A program made the position numbers and the translations under genes. This document shows, in pieces, positions 9,937 through 18,733 of a DNA stretch of 64,000 nt. The notes beneath the pieces were generated by a model. The model was not told the DNA's origin. It saw nothing but the letters and a program-made list of their open reading frames with translations, and ran no database searches. How positions within the stretch are numbered: the stretch's first letter is position 1; each line of letters starts with the position of its first letter. Origin of the DNA: Christiangramia fulva (GTDB lineage Bacteria; Bacteroidota; Bacteroidia; Flavobacteriales; Flavobacteriaceae); the NCBI RefSeq assembly GCF_003024155.1, contig NZ_CP028136.1, forward strand, positions 248,001 to 312,000. The letters run 5' to 3'.

Positions 9937-12300
9937 ATGAAATACCCGATATTTTTAGTTCTATATTTTGTACTGAACTTTTTTACAGGTTTCGGTCAGC
10001 AGCCAAATTCCAAAAAGGATCTATTGTGGTATGAATCTCCCGCTGAAAACTGGGATAATGCACTTCCTGTTGGGAATGGAAGACTTGGCGCTATGGTTTT
10101 TGGAGATCCAGTAAATGAGCGAATTCAGTTGAATGAAGATTCCATGTGGCCGGGTGGACCGGAATGGGGAAATAGTAAGGGGACTCCAAAAGACCTGGCT
10201 CAGATAAGAGAATTAATTAGAGAGGGCAGGGTACATCTTGCCGACAGTTTGATTGTAGAAAAATTCTCGTATAAAGGAGTAACGAGATCACACCAGACCA
10301 TGGGTGATCTTTTTATAAATTACAAGAACAATGATATTAGTGATTACCGGCGCAGTCTGGATATAAGCACGGGGATTGCAAGGTCATCCTGGAAAATTAA
10401 TGGCCATACGGTTTCGCAAGAGGTTTTTGCTTCTGCTCCCGATGAGGTTCTGGTTGTGAAAATCGCTACAGATTTACCTCAGGGAATAGATTTCAGTCTT
10501 AAAATAAGCCGTCCTGATGATCATGGCCACCCTACCGTTTCTGTTTCTTCTTCTCAGAATAATCTCCTTAAAATGAATGGAATGGTAACGCAATTCGGAG
10601 GAGCCAAAGGTTCAAAACCTTTCATTATTGACCATGGGGTAAAGTTTGAAACCATTTTAAAAGCTAAAGTCGAACAGGGTAGCATGGAAGCCGGAAAAGA
10701 CTCCTTAAGTTTTCAGAATGTACACGAAGCAGTCATTTACATTGTATGTAACACTTCTTTTTATCACAAGGATTTCGCAGCCCAAAACCAAAAAACACTT
10801 CAAAGTTTAGAAAATAAAAATTACACAGAAATACTTTCCCGCCATCTAAAAGAGTATCAAAAATATTTCAACCGGGTTTCTTTGGATCTGGGAGGTCACG
10901 AACTGGATACCCTTTCCACTAAACAACGATTAAAACTTGTTAAAGAAGGGACGCAGGATCCAGATCTTACGGCGAAATTATTCCAGTATGGACGCTATTT
11001 GTTAATCTCCAGTTCCCGTCCCGGCACCAATCCTGCCAATCTGCAGGGTATTTGGAATGAACATATTGAAGCTCCCTGGAACGCTGATTACCATTTGAAT
11101 ATCAACCTGCAGATGAATTACTGGCCCGCCGGTCCAACAAACCTGAGCGAAATGCACGAACCTCTTTTCGATTTCCTTGACAGGTTAACAGTAAGAGGAA
11201 AGAAGCTTGCACAGGAACAATACGGAATGAATGGCGCGGTAGCTCACCAGGCAACAGATCTCTGGGCTGCACCATGGATGAGGGCCGAAAAACCTTATTG
11301 GGGCTCATGGATACATGGTGGAGGCTGGATTGTAAGACAGTATTGGGATCATTTTCAATTTACGCAGGACACGGTTTTTCTGCGCGAAAGAGCTTATCCT
11401 GCTTTGAAAGCCTATGCAGAATTTTATGCGGACTGGCTTACGGAAGATGAAAGAGATTCTACCTTAATATCTTATCCCGAAACTTCTCCTGAAAATTCAT
11501 ATATCGCGCCGGATGGTAAAAGTGCCGCGGTGTCCAGAGGAAATGCCATGGGCCACCAGATCATTGCGGAAGTTTTTCAGAATACACTATCAGCTGCCAG
11601 TATTCTAGGAATATCAAATGATTTTACACAGGAAATATCACAAAAATTAAAGCGTCTTCATCCAGGAATTAAAATAGCATCTGATGGCAGGATAATGGAA
11701 TGGGACCGGGAATATAAAGAGCCTGAAAAGGGACATCGTCACATCTCCCATCTCTATGCACTCTATCCTGGTAATGCCATTAGCATGGAAAATCCGGAGC
11801 TATTTGAGGCTGCCAGAAAAACTATTGAATACCGGCTGGATCACGGAGGAGCCGGACCGGGCTGGAGCCGGGCCTGGATTATAAATTTCTATGCCCGTCT
11901 TCAGGATCCGGAAGCCTGCTATAAACACATCCAGATATTTAAGGAACATTCTATTTATCCAAATTTGCTGGATATACATCCTCCCTTTCAAATTGATGGT
12001 AATTTTGGCTTCACTGCCGGCCTTGCCGAAATGCTGTTACAATCACACGAGGGATTTTTAAGAATACTTCCCGCCTTGCCAAAAGAATGGACAAATGGTG
12101 AGATAAACGGTCTAAAAGCCCGTGGTAATATTAGAGTAGATATCTCCTGGAAAAATGCCGAACTTGATTTACTAACTCTGGCTTCAGAAACTGATAAAAA
12201 AATAAATTTGAAATACAGAGGTCTGGAAAGGGAAATTGAATTGAAATCAGACCAGGTGCTCCATTTAAATAAAGATTTAAATGTAGTCAATCAGGAATGA
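9937..12300 (+). CDS. Exported GH95 alpha-L-fucosidase family protein
   Basis: Glycoside hydrolase family 95, 787 residues, with an N-terminal signal peptide (FTGFGQ, cleavage near residue 20). The family signature is clear: N-terminal beta-sandwich starting at the WYESPAENWDNALPVGNGRLG region, then an (alpha/alpha)6 barrel. Asn388 and Asn390 in HLNINLQ, Glu519 in SPEN and Asp687 in HPPFQIDGNFG match the catalytic Asn/Asn/Glu/Asp set known from bifidobacterial AfcA. GH95 members cleave alpha-1,2-L-fucose, or in some cases alpha-L-galactose, from xyloglucan side chains. Last gene of the glycosidase run. Which of the two sugars is preferred cannot be read here. Confidence 0.92.
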   Translation: MKYPIFLVLYFVLNFFTGFGQQPNSKKDLLWYESPAENWDNALPVGNGRLGAMVFGDPVNERIQLNEDSMWPGGPEWGNSKGTPKDLAQIRELIREGRVHLADSLIVEKFSYKGVTRSHQTMGDLFINYKNNDISDYRRSLDISTGIARSSWKINGHTVSQEVFASAPDEVLVVKIATDLPQGIDFSLKISRPDDHGHPTVSVSSSQNNLLKMNGMVTQFGGAKGSKPFIIDHGVKFETILKAKVEQGSMEAGKDSLSFQNVHEAVIYIVCNTSFYHKDFAAQNQKTLQSLENKNYTEILSRHLKEYQKYFNRVSLDLGGHELDTLSTKQRLKLVKEGTQDPDLTAKLFQYGRYLLISSSRPGTNPANLQGIWNEHIEAPWNADYHLNINLQMNYWPAGPTNLSEMHEPLFDFLDRLTVRGKKLAQEQYGMNGAVAHQATDLWAAPWMRAEKPYWGSWIHGGGWIVRQYWDHFQFTQDTVFLRERAYPALKAYAEFYADWLTEDERDSTLISYPETSPENSYIAPDGKSAAVSRGNAMGHQIIAEVFQNTLSAASILGISNDFTQEISQKLKRLHPGIKIASDGRIMEWDREYKEPEKGHRHISHLYALYPGNAISMENPELFEAARKTIEYRLDHGGAGPGWSRAWIINFYARLQDPEACYKHIQIFKEHSIYPNLLDIHPPFQIDGNFGFTAGLAEMLLQSHEGFLRILPALPKEWTNGEINGLKARGNIRVDISWKNAELDLLTLASETDKKINLKYRGLEREIELKSDQVLHLNKDLNVVNQE

Positions 12301-12407
12301 TAGTAATTTGAATTTAAATCTTCAGAAGAAGTGTATTATTTCAGAATAGTTATCGCCATTTGACGAATTAATAAGATTTAAAAAGCAGTCTTGATTCTAT
12401 CAAAATT

Positions 12408-13340
12408 TCAGCGTAAATCCTGAAGCTCTTCCTTATTTTTCCTGGTTTTATAAGAAGCTTCACGATCTGGATCACCATCTACATAATCAACTATTTCAGA
12501 ATTTATCTCGGCACCAAGAATAATAATAAAACTGGTAATATAAAGCCAAAGCAGCATAACCACCACGGCCGAAACCGAGCCGTAAATTTCTCCATAGCTG
12601 CCAAAATGACTAACATAAAAGGAAAATCCCCAGGAGGCCAGCAGCCAGATAATGGTTGAAAAAAGAGCTCCGAAAACCACCCATCTGAATTTTGGCCGGG
12701 GCCGGTAAGGAGCATGCTGATAGACCAGGCATAGAAAAAAAGTGACTATTAGCGCAAGTACGGGCCAGCGCATCCATGATATCAAATTTTCAATATTTGA
12801 AGGTAAATTAAGATGGCTTATCATTGCAGGAAATCCTACGATCAGTGCAAGGCTTAAAGCCAATAAAACGGTTCCGAAGAGGGTGAAGATAAAAGCCAGC
12901 AGCACCTGCCTGAAAAAACCCCGGTCGTTAACGGTATCATAGGCAATATCTATTCCTTTAAAAAGTGATTTTGTTCCTTTATTGGCACTCCAGATACTAA
13001 ATATCAAACCGATAATCGTACTCACTCCTAAAGAACTTGAATAGGTTTGGATGAAATTTTCGATTCTTCGCTGAAGAATTTGAAAGGCTTCTTCCGGCAT
13101 CATAGAAGATATTTGCCTAAGTTGCTGTTCTATCTCATGAGGATCGGTGGTAAGGCCATAGATAGAGATCAAGGCCATGATCGCCGGGAAAATCGCCAGA
13201 AAAGCATAAAAAGCAACACCTGAAATCAATCCCACATAATCGGCACCAATTTCATTTTTTACTTCAAGTAAAATTTCTTTCCATCCCGAAAAAGGAATTT
13301 TCAAAGGATTATGTATCCTTTTATTTCCCTTCTTTTTCAT
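12408..13340 (-). CDS. YihY/BrkB-family inner-membrane protein
   Basis: A 310-residue polytopic membrane protein of the YihY (formerly ribonuclease BN) family. About six hydrophobic helices are visible, including the family-typical GLISGVAFYAFLAIFPAIMAL segment near the N-terminus and a long C-terminal VVVMLLWLYITSFIIILGAEIN segment. The C-terminal tail is charged (DYVDGDPDREASYKTRKN). The molecular function of this family is not established; it is not the RNase once proposed. It lies alone, convergent with the GH95 gene. Confidence 0.85.
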   Translation of the reverse strand: MKKKGNKRIHNPLKIPFSGWKEILLEVKNEIGADYVGLISGVAFYAFLAIFPAIMALISIYGLTTDPHEIEQQLRQISSMMPEEAFQILQRRIENFIQTYSSSLGVSTIIGLIFSIWSANKGTKSLFKGIDIAYDTVNDRGFFRQVLLAFIFTLFGTVLLALSLALIVGFPAMISHLNLPSNIENLISWMRWPVLALIVTFFLCLVYQHAPYRPRPKFRWVVFGALFSTIIWLLASWGFSFYVSHFGSYGEIYGSVSAVVVMLLWLYITSFIIILGAEINSEIVDYVDGDPDREASYKTRKNKEELQDLR

Positions 13341-13542
13341 ATCCGGTTCAATGATTCTTTTAATAATTTCAAATTACTTATTTTATTAAAAGTATTTCAG
13401 CGCCACATGCTAAATGATTGTTAAGGCATCTTCTGGGGGAATTGTCATTTTCCTTTCTGAATTAAAACCTAAGTAGTTTCGTCCTTTAGTCTAAAAAATC
13501 ATCTTTGTAACAAAAGTCACTGTAAGAGCTTTTTTCCTGTTT

Positions 13543-13550
13543 TATTTTTG
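13543..13550 (+). promoter_or_regulatory. Putative -7 promoter element for the rhodanese operon
   Basis: TATTTTTG matches TAnnTTTG and lies 26 nt before the first rhodanese ATG. No good TTTG is seen at the expected -33 spacing. Confidence 0.4.
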
Positions 13551-13576
13551 CTTCGTTTTAATTAGAAAATGAAGAA

Positions 13577-13861
13577 ATGAATATTGAAGAACTTATTAAA
13601 GAAAATAAAGGTACTGTGGTTGATGTGCGTACTCCAGCTGAATTTAACGGAGGCCACGTTGCAGGATCCCAAAATATTCCTTTGAATGAAATACCTTTGA
13701 GAATAGATGAATTGGAAGCTATGGAATCGCCACTTATTCTATGTTGCGCTTCGGGAATGAGAAGTGAACAGGCTAAGAATTATCTCGGCCTCAAAAACAT
13801 TGAATGTGTTAATGCCGGCTCCTGGTTAACCGTAAATTTTCATCAATCCAAATCGGCTTAG
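13577..13861 (+). CDS. Single-domain rhodanese (sulfurtransferase), first of tandem pair
   Basis: A 94-residue rhodanese-fold protein. It shows the VVDVRTPAEFNGGHVAGSQNIPL entry motif and an active-site loop CCASGMRS with two adjacent cysteines. The second loop position would be the usual persulfide-forming Cys, and the extra Cys is shared with the next gene. It is cytoplasmic with no signal peptide. It is 2 nt from the second rhodanese, which in turn overlaps a small membrane protein, so the three form one operon. Likely moves sulfane sulfur. Physiological partner unknown. Confidence 0.85.
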   Translation: MNIEELIKENKGTVVDVRTPAEFNGGHVAGSQNIPLNEIPLRIDELEAMESPLILCCASGMRSEQAKNYLGLKNIECVNAGSWLTVNFHQSKSA

Positions 13862-13863
13862 GT

Positions 13864-14175
13864 ATGTTTAAATTTTTAAAGAAATTATTCGGAGAAGGTA
13901 CAGATTATTCTCAACTGGTAAAGAACGGGGCTGTGATCGTGGATGTACGCACAAAACAGGAATTTGCTTCCGGGCATATTAAGGGCTCGAAAAACATTCC
14001 GCTGGATAGCCTCTCAGGAAACCTGAACAAATTAAAAAACAGGAACCAAAGCATCATCACCTGTTGTGCTTCGGGCATGAGAAGTGCTTCAGCAAAACAG
14101 ATCCTCAAATCCCGCGGCTACCAAAACGTATATAATGGCGGCGGCTGGACCAGTCTTAAAAACAAAATACAATGA
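13864..14175 (+). CDS. Single-domain rhodanese, second of tandem pair
   Basis: A 103-residue rhodanese-fold protein with a short N-terminal extension (MFKFLKKLFGEG) before the VIVDVRTKQEFASGHIKGSKNIPL motif. The active-site loop CCASGMRS is identical to that of the preceding gene, so the two probably arose by duplication. Its 3' end overlaps the next gene by 4 nt (ATGA), indicating translational coupling to the small membrane protein. Confidence 0.87.
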   Translation: MFKFLKKLFGEGTDYSQLVKNGAVIVDVRTKQEFASGHIKGSKNIPLDSLSGNLNKLKNRNQSIITCCASGMRSASAKQILKSRGYQNVYNGGGWTSLKNKIQ

Positions 14176-14363
14176 AAGAGCGACTTCTAAAAAACTGGAC
14201 CTGGCTTCGCGTAATCTATCTCGGTCTCGGGATCGCGGTTATTATTCAATCTGCTTTAAATGAGCAGTGGTGGGGAATTTTACTGGGAGCCTATGTTGGT
14301 TTTATGGGATTGTTCTCGTTTGGGTGTGCTTCGGGAAATTGCCAGATCGATTCTGAAAAGTAA
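14172..14363 (+). CDS. Small two-helix membrane protein with C-terminal cysteine pair
   Basis: A 63-residue protein with two hydrophobic segments (about 12-27 and 33-52) and a short tail carrying GCASGNC. The ASG context echoes the rhodanese loop CCASGM. It resembles the YgaP-type membrane module that elsewhere is fused to a rhodanese domain; here it is a separate gene translationally coupled to a rhodanese. Inferred role: membrane partner or anchor in sulfur transfer. No family assigned with certainty. Confidence 0.65.
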   Translation: MKERLLKNWTWLRVIYLGLGIAVIIQSALNEQWWGILLGAYVGFMGLFSFGCASGNCQIDSEK

Positions 14364-14392
14364 AATTCTCTTCAGATTGTAAATAATTATTC

Positions 14393-14420
14393 AAAGCGGT
14401 GAGCCAGGACTCGCCGCTTT
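14393..14420. terminator. Intrinsic terminator between convergent genes
   Basis: Stem AAAGCGGTGAG (14393-14403) pairs with CTCGCCGCTTT (14410-14420) with one G-T wobble. It is followed on the plus strand by TT-A-TTTTTTT and ends the rhodanese operon. It sits about 28 bp before the minus-strand SRPBCC stop. Confidence 0.8.
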
Positions 14421-14447
14421 TTATTTTTTTAAAAAAAGAATTTATAA

Positions 14448-14867
14448 TCAAACTTCTGATTCTACATATTTTTTGAAATTATCAAGAATCACCTGCCAGC
14501 CATTTTTCTGCATTTTAGCCGAATTCATTTTTTCTGTTTCAAAAGTTTCTTCAATTAAGGTTGCATCTCCTTTCTCCTCAAATTTTATTTCTACCTCGCG
14601 CATATCGTCAAGAATGTATTTCAGAAATTTCGGGTAGATCACTTTTTTATACGTTCCCTGAAAATCAAAGGCAGCACTTCCATCTTTGGCTTCCATTCGG
14701 TAAACAAATTTTCCGCCTTCCTTTAAATCATTAGTGGCACTGGGAGTGACCCAGTTATCACTGGCATTATTCCAGCTTTTTATGTGTTCGGGCTGCGTCC
14801 AACACTCCCAAACCTTTTCAACAGGACGGTTTACTTTTATATTTACGGTTATCGTATCTTTTTTCAT
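14448..14867 (-). CDS. SRPBCC / AHSA1-family protein
   Basis: About 139 residues from ATG at 14867. A GTG at 14888 would add seven residues and is less likely. The START/SRPBCC fold of the AHSA1 (activator of Hsp90 ATPase-like) group is recognised by VNRPVEKVWECWTQPEHIKSW at the start and the C-terminal GWQVILDNFKKYVES helix. Members bind hydrophobic ligands; the specific ligand is unknown. It follows the SDR gene by 30 nt on the same strand and is probably co-transcribed with it. Confidence 0.8.
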   Translation of the reverse strand: MKKDTITVNIKVNRPVEKVWECWTQPEHIKSWNNASDNWVTPSATNDLKEGGKFVYRMEAKDGSAAFDFQGTYKKVIYPKFLKYILDDMREVEIKFEEKGDATLIEETFETEKMNSAKMQKNGWQVILDNFKKYVESEV

Positions 14868-14897
14868 CTTTAATGGTTTTTCTTCCACAAAATTTTC

Positions 14898-15686
14898 TCA
14901 CATCGATCGATGATTTTCCGTGCGTTCTCTCATGCTTTCGTAATTCTGTTTTGACAATTCATCCATCTTTTTAGGATCATTAAAATTGAGCTCTATTTGT
15001 TTTTTTCGTTGCTCTCCGCCAAGGATTACGTTAATCTCATTTTCCTCCATTCCTTTTAAAGTTGCTTCTGCAACCTCTTCAGGGGTATCCATCTCACCTA
15101 CTTTGGCATTTTTCATCATATTGGTATCGGTCGTAGTTGGATAAACGGTCATAATATGAAGCGGATAATCAAGTAATTCGCGTCGCAAAGAATCTGAAAA
15201 TTGCCTTACTGCAGCCTTGGTGGCAGCATACACACTGTAAAATGGCATTCCTATATAACCCAATCCGGAAGAAATATTTATTATTGCGCCTTCTTTGCTT
15301 TTTTTAAGCAACGCCAAACTCTTTTTGGTAAGCAAGATCAAACCAGTGAGATTGATGTTTATTTGATTGATAATATCTTCATCACTGATGTCCTGCAGTA
15401 AACCTGCGCTCACCACACCTGCATTATTTACCAGGATATCCAGGCCACCCATCGATTCTTCAACAAGCCTGACGATCTTATCAAGATCTACCTTTTTAGA
15501 AACATCACCCGTAATAATGGTGAAATTAGCACCCGGAAATTCTTTTTTTAATTCTTCCAGGGGCTCCTTTTTTCTTCCCACCACGGCAAAACTGGTTGCG
15601 CCACGATCTACGAATTGTTTCAAAATAGATTTTCCTATTCCCGATCCCGCACCGGTTATCAGTATTTTTTTGTTCTTGTAATGCAT
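14898..15686 (-). CDS. Short-chain dehydrogenase/reductase
   Basis: Classical SDR of 262 residues. It has the nucleotide-binding motif TGAGSGIG near residues 11-18, NNAG (about residues 87-90), a Ser in ISSGLGY, and the YAATK catalytic Tyr/Lys pair. The family uses NAD(P)H to reduce carbonyls or oxidise alcohols. The substrate cannot be told from sequence. Upstream gene of the pair with the SRPBCC protein. Confidence 0.88.
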   Translation of the reverse strand: MHYKNKKILITGAGSGIGKSILKQFVDRGATSFAVVGRKKEPLEELKKEFPGANFTIITGDVSKKVDLDKIVRLVEESMGGLDILVNNAGVVSAGLLQDISDEDIINQININLTGLILLTKKSLALLKKSKEGAIINISSGLGYIGMPFYSVYAATKAAVRQFSDSLRRELLDYPLHIMTVYPTTTDTNMMKNAKVGEMDTPEEVAEATLKGMEENEINVILGGEQRKKQIELNFNDPKKMDELSKQNYESMRERTENHRSM

Positions 15687-15887
15687 ATTCTGTATTTAAA
15701 TTTTCCCCATTAAGTTAATTATGCCTGTGGAAAAATGGCCAGATTTTGTTTTTAATTAACTTTTTTTCTCGGCTTAAATTGAAAGTCTATCCAAAATAAA
15801 TATCCAAGAAAGCTTTCGTAAAACTTTATACTTCTAGCTTTTCGAATTAACTTGCTGAAACTATTACTCAATATTGTTCTTTAATTA

Positions 15888-17411
15888 ATGAGAGAAGCTA
15901 TAAAATTCACCTTCATCGCCCTCTTTATTGTCGGCGTTATCATTTGTATTATTATTTGGCCTAAATACGGTTTTTCCGCCCTGGCACTTCTACTTTTCGG
16001 AATTGGTATTTACGATCTTGTCCAAAAAAAACATACTATTCTAAGAAATTTCCCCGTCATTGGCCATATGCGCTACCTTCTGGAAATGCTGGGGCCGGAA
16101 ATTCATCAGTATTTTGTTGAAAATGATACCGATGGAACTCCAATAGATCGCAATCACCGTGGCTACATTTACGAAAGAGCGAAACATCAAAATGAAACGC
16201 ATCCTTTTGGTACGGAATTGAATGTTGAAGAGGAAAATTATAAATGGATGCAGCACAGCATTTATCCTGCTGAAAAGCTGGATACCCCGCCCCGTGTTCA
16301 AATTGGCGGACCGGATTGCAAACATCCATATTCCGCCAGCCTTTTTAATATCTCGGCAATGAGTTTTGGAGCGTTGAGCAGCAACGCAGTTGAAGCGCTT
16401 AATCTTGGTGCCAGGGCCGGAAATTTCTTTCACGACACCGGGGAAGGCGGTATTTCACCCTATCATCGAAAAGGAGGTGATCTTGTTTACGAAGTGGGAA
16501 CAGGTTATTTTGGCTGTCGTACCGATGATGGCAGATTTGATCCCGGGCTTTTTAAAGAAAAAGCAGCCTATCCCGAAGTCAAAATGATCGAATTGAAAAT
16601 TTCCCAGGGAGCAAAACCCGGGCATGGCGGAGTTCTTCCGGCGGCAAAGAACAATGAAGAAATTGCCAAAATAAGGGGTGTGAAACCGCATACAAAAATT
16701 CTTTCACCTCCGGGACATAAAGAATTTAGTGACGCTGAAGGTTTGCTGAAGTTTATAAAGAAAATGAGAGACCTCTCCGACGGTAAACCTATAGGATTCA
16801 AACTCTGTATTGGCAGTCGGAAAGAATTCACTGACATCTGCGAAAAAATGGTTGAAACCGGCATTAAACCAGATTTCATAACCGTGGATGGATCAGAAGG
16901 CGGAACAGGGGCAGCGCCAATAGATTTTTCCAATTATGTGGGTATGCCCTGGGAAAAAGCATTGGTTTTTGTCGTGGACACGCTGAATGCTTATGACCTT
17001 AAAAAAGACATCAAGGTTCTTACAGCAACAAAGATTTTCACTGCTTTTGATGTTTTTAAAGCTTTTTGTATAGGAGCCGATGTGTGTAATTCAGCAAGAG
17101 GAATGATGCTCGCTCTCGGTTGTATTCAGGCCTTAAGGTGTGACACCAATAAATGTCCCACAGGAATTACCTCAAACAAAGCCAGCCTGCGAAGAGGACT
17201 TGTGGTAGCCGATAAATGGAAAAGGGTCAGAAATTATCACCAGGAAATTCTAAATGATTTTCTTGAACTTTTTGCGGCGGCAGGATGTTCTTCTTTACAA
17301 GAATTGGATCGCAATCTTATTTATAAAAGGGTCGGGAAGGAATTAAAGACTTACGAGGAACTTTATCCAACTATGCCGGCTGGTTCCGCATTAAAACAGC
17401 ATATAAGTTAA
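15888..17411 (+). CDS. Membrane-anchored FMN-binding glutamate synthase-like protein
   Basis: A 507-residue protein with two N-terminal transmembrane helices (about 8-24 and 27-46) followed by the FMN-binding, glutamate-synthase central domain (PF01645 type). FMN/substrate motifs such as SFGALSSNAVEALN and VDGSEGGTGAAP are clear. The cysteine cluster C-x5-C-x4-C in GCIQALRCDTNKCPTG matches the 3Fe-4S ligands of glutamate synthase. There is no glutaminase domain and no small subunit gene nearby, so it is unlikely to be the ordinary GltB; the reaction of this stand-alone family is not established. Confidence 0.88.
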   Translation: MREAIKFTFIALFIVGVIICIIIWPKYGFSALALLLFGIGIYDLVQKKHTILRNFPVIGHMRYLLEMLGPEIHQYFVENDTDGTPIDRNHRGYIYERAKHQNETHPFGTELNVEEENYKWMQHSIYPAEKLDTPPRVQIGGPDCKHPYSASLFNISAMSFGALSSNAVEALNLGARAGNFFHDTGEGGISPYHRKGGDLVYEVGTGYFGCRTDDGRFDPGLFKEKAAYPEVKMIELKISQGAKPGHGGVLPAAKNNEEIAKIRGVKPHTKILSPPGHKEFSDAEGLLKFIKKMRDLSDGKPIGFKLCIGSRKEFTDICEKMVETGIKPDFITVDGSEGGTGAAPIDFSNYVGMPWEKALVFVVDTLNAYDLKKDIKVLTATKIFTAFDVFKAFCIGADVCNSARGMMLALGCIQALRCDTNKCPTGITSNKASLRRGLVVADKWKRVRNYHQEILNDFLELFAAAGCSSLQELDRNLIYKRVGKELKTYEELYPTMPAGSALKQHIS

Positions 17412-17526
17412 AAATTCAGGGAAAACCCTCGTATACTAATATTTTGAGAAAGCTTAATTTTATTTTTCCAAAGTTTTGGTTTTAAGGGTATAAAAATCTC
17501 TTAATCTACCCTTAAACTAATCAACC

Positions 17527-17556
17527 AAAAAGGGATAGTAATCACTGTCCCTTTTT
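17527..17556 (+). terminator. Intrinsic terminator
   Basis: A 13-bp stem (17527-17539 with 17544-17556, one wobble) with an AATC loop and six Ts at its end. It follows the GltB-like gene by about 115 nt and precedes the acyltransferase. Confidence 0.8.
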
Positions 17557-17608
17557 TCTTTCGCTTCAAAAGAATTACTTTTAACTTCAATATTCGCATG
17601 AAATTTAA

Positions 17609-18643
17609 ATGGAATTTAAATCCTCAAAAAATGAGATCAATCGGATTTCTGGTCTTGACAGTTTAAGATTTCTGGCTTTCCTCTTTGTCTTTTTATTTCA
17701 TACTGCCTCTTATTTTTCGTTCGGTTTTTTAGGTGTGGACTTCTTTTTTGTTTTATCAAGTTTCCTGTTGACATTTCTCGCTTTAAAGGAAATTGAAAAG
17801 ACAGGTGGTTTTTCACAAAGGAATTTTTTTATTAGAAGGGCACTACGGATTTTCCCGCTTTATTACCTTCTTATCAGTCTGAGTTTTTTGTTACTTCCTG
17901 TTATACTTGGGCTTTTCAAAATGACTGTAACCCTACCTGAACATCCTTTTTTATTCTGGACTTTTCTAGGAAATTATGATCGAAGCGATTTTTTTATGCC
18001 CTTGAAATTTTTCTGGTCTATTGCTGTGGAAGAACAATTTTATCTTCTATTTCTAATTTTAAGCCTATTTTTTAGAAAATACCTGTTATGGATAATTGGA
18101 GGCTTACTTACGTTTTATTTAGCATACATTTTTCTGGATCAAATTTTCTTAACCAATGATTATAAAACGGTTTTTTACCACTTTGCAAATTTTAGTTGTG
18201 GCATGGCCGGGGGATATTTATTCTTTAAAAAAAGAAACAGTATAAAATTATGGCTGCCAGCCTTTTTAATCCTTTTTCCGTTAGTATTTATCTCATTTCA
18301 AATTCCCTCACTTTTTAATCTTGCACTATCCTGTTGGTTCGTCAGCCTTATTTTTGTTAGTTGGAAATTATCTTTTTTCATTAAGAAAAATTGGTTATTT
18401 AGGTGTAGTGAATATTTGGGAAAATTTACCTATGGCCTTTATGTCTATAGTGGATTTGTGATCATATTTTATAAAAAAATTGAAATTTTTGATTCCAAAG
18501 CCTTAACGGTAGCAGCTATGTTAGTGACCACTTTTTTAATTTCCTTTTTTTCTTATCATTTCTTTGAAAAACATTTTCTACATCTAAAAAAGAAATTCCG
18601 TTCGGGAAAATTATCCCTACACTATAGATTCTCCAGAAAATAA
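17609..18643 (+). CDS. Acyltransferase family 3 membrane protein
   Basis: A 344-residue integral membrane protein with about ten hydrophobic helices and the acyltransferase-3 (OafA/YrhL-type) signature: R at the start of helix 1 (GLDSLRFLAFLFVFLFHT), the conserved His in FLFHT, and FFIRRALRIFPLYY. Members transfer acetyl or other acyl groups to exported glycans. There is no glycan cluster next to it, so the acceptor is unknown. It stands between a terminator and the TetR operon, apparently monocistronic. It is strikingly AT-rich and Phe-rich compared with its neighbours. Confidence 0.88.
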   Translation: MEFKSSKNEINRISGLDSLRFLAFLFVFLFHTASYFSFGFLGVDFFFVLSSFLLTFLALKEIEKTGGFSQRNFFIRRALRIFPLYYLLISLSFLLLPVILGLFKMTVTLPEHPFLFWTFLGNYDRSDFFMPLKFFWSIAVEEQFYLLFLILSLFFRKYLLWIIGGLLTFYLAYIFLDQIFLTNDYKTVFYHFANFSCGMAGGYLFFKKRNSIKLWLPAFLILFPLVFISFQIPSLFNLALSCWFVSLIFVSWKLSFFIKKNWLFRCSEYLGKFTYGLYVYSGFVIIFYKKIEIFDSKALTVAAMLVTTFLISFFSYHFFEKHFLHLKKKFRSGKLSLHYRFSRK

Positions 18644-18676
18644 AAAGCAAGGAGCTTGACAAAAGTTAAAATTTAT

Positions 18677-18709
18677 TTAAACAAACGTTTAATTTAAACA
18701 TTTGTTTAA
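18677..18709. promoter_or_regulatory. Long palindrome, probable TetR operator
   Basis: Two 16-bp arms (18677-18692 and 18694-18709) form an inverted repeat with a single mismatch around a central T; the core of each arm is AAACAAACGTTTAA or AAACAAATGTTTAA. It lies directly upstream of, and overlaps by three bases, the -7 element at 18707-18714. It should therefore block RNA polymerase when bound by the TetR protein encoded 25 nt downstream. Confidence 0.75.
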
Positions 18710-18714
18710 TTTTG
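18707..18714 (+). promoter_or_regulatory. Putative -7 promoter element of the TetR-efflux operon
   Basis: TAATTTTG matches TAnnTTTG and begins inside the palindromic operator. The TetR start codon lies 20 nt downstream. Confidence 0.55.
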
Positions 18715-18733
18715 CAGCCGCATTTGAAAAATT

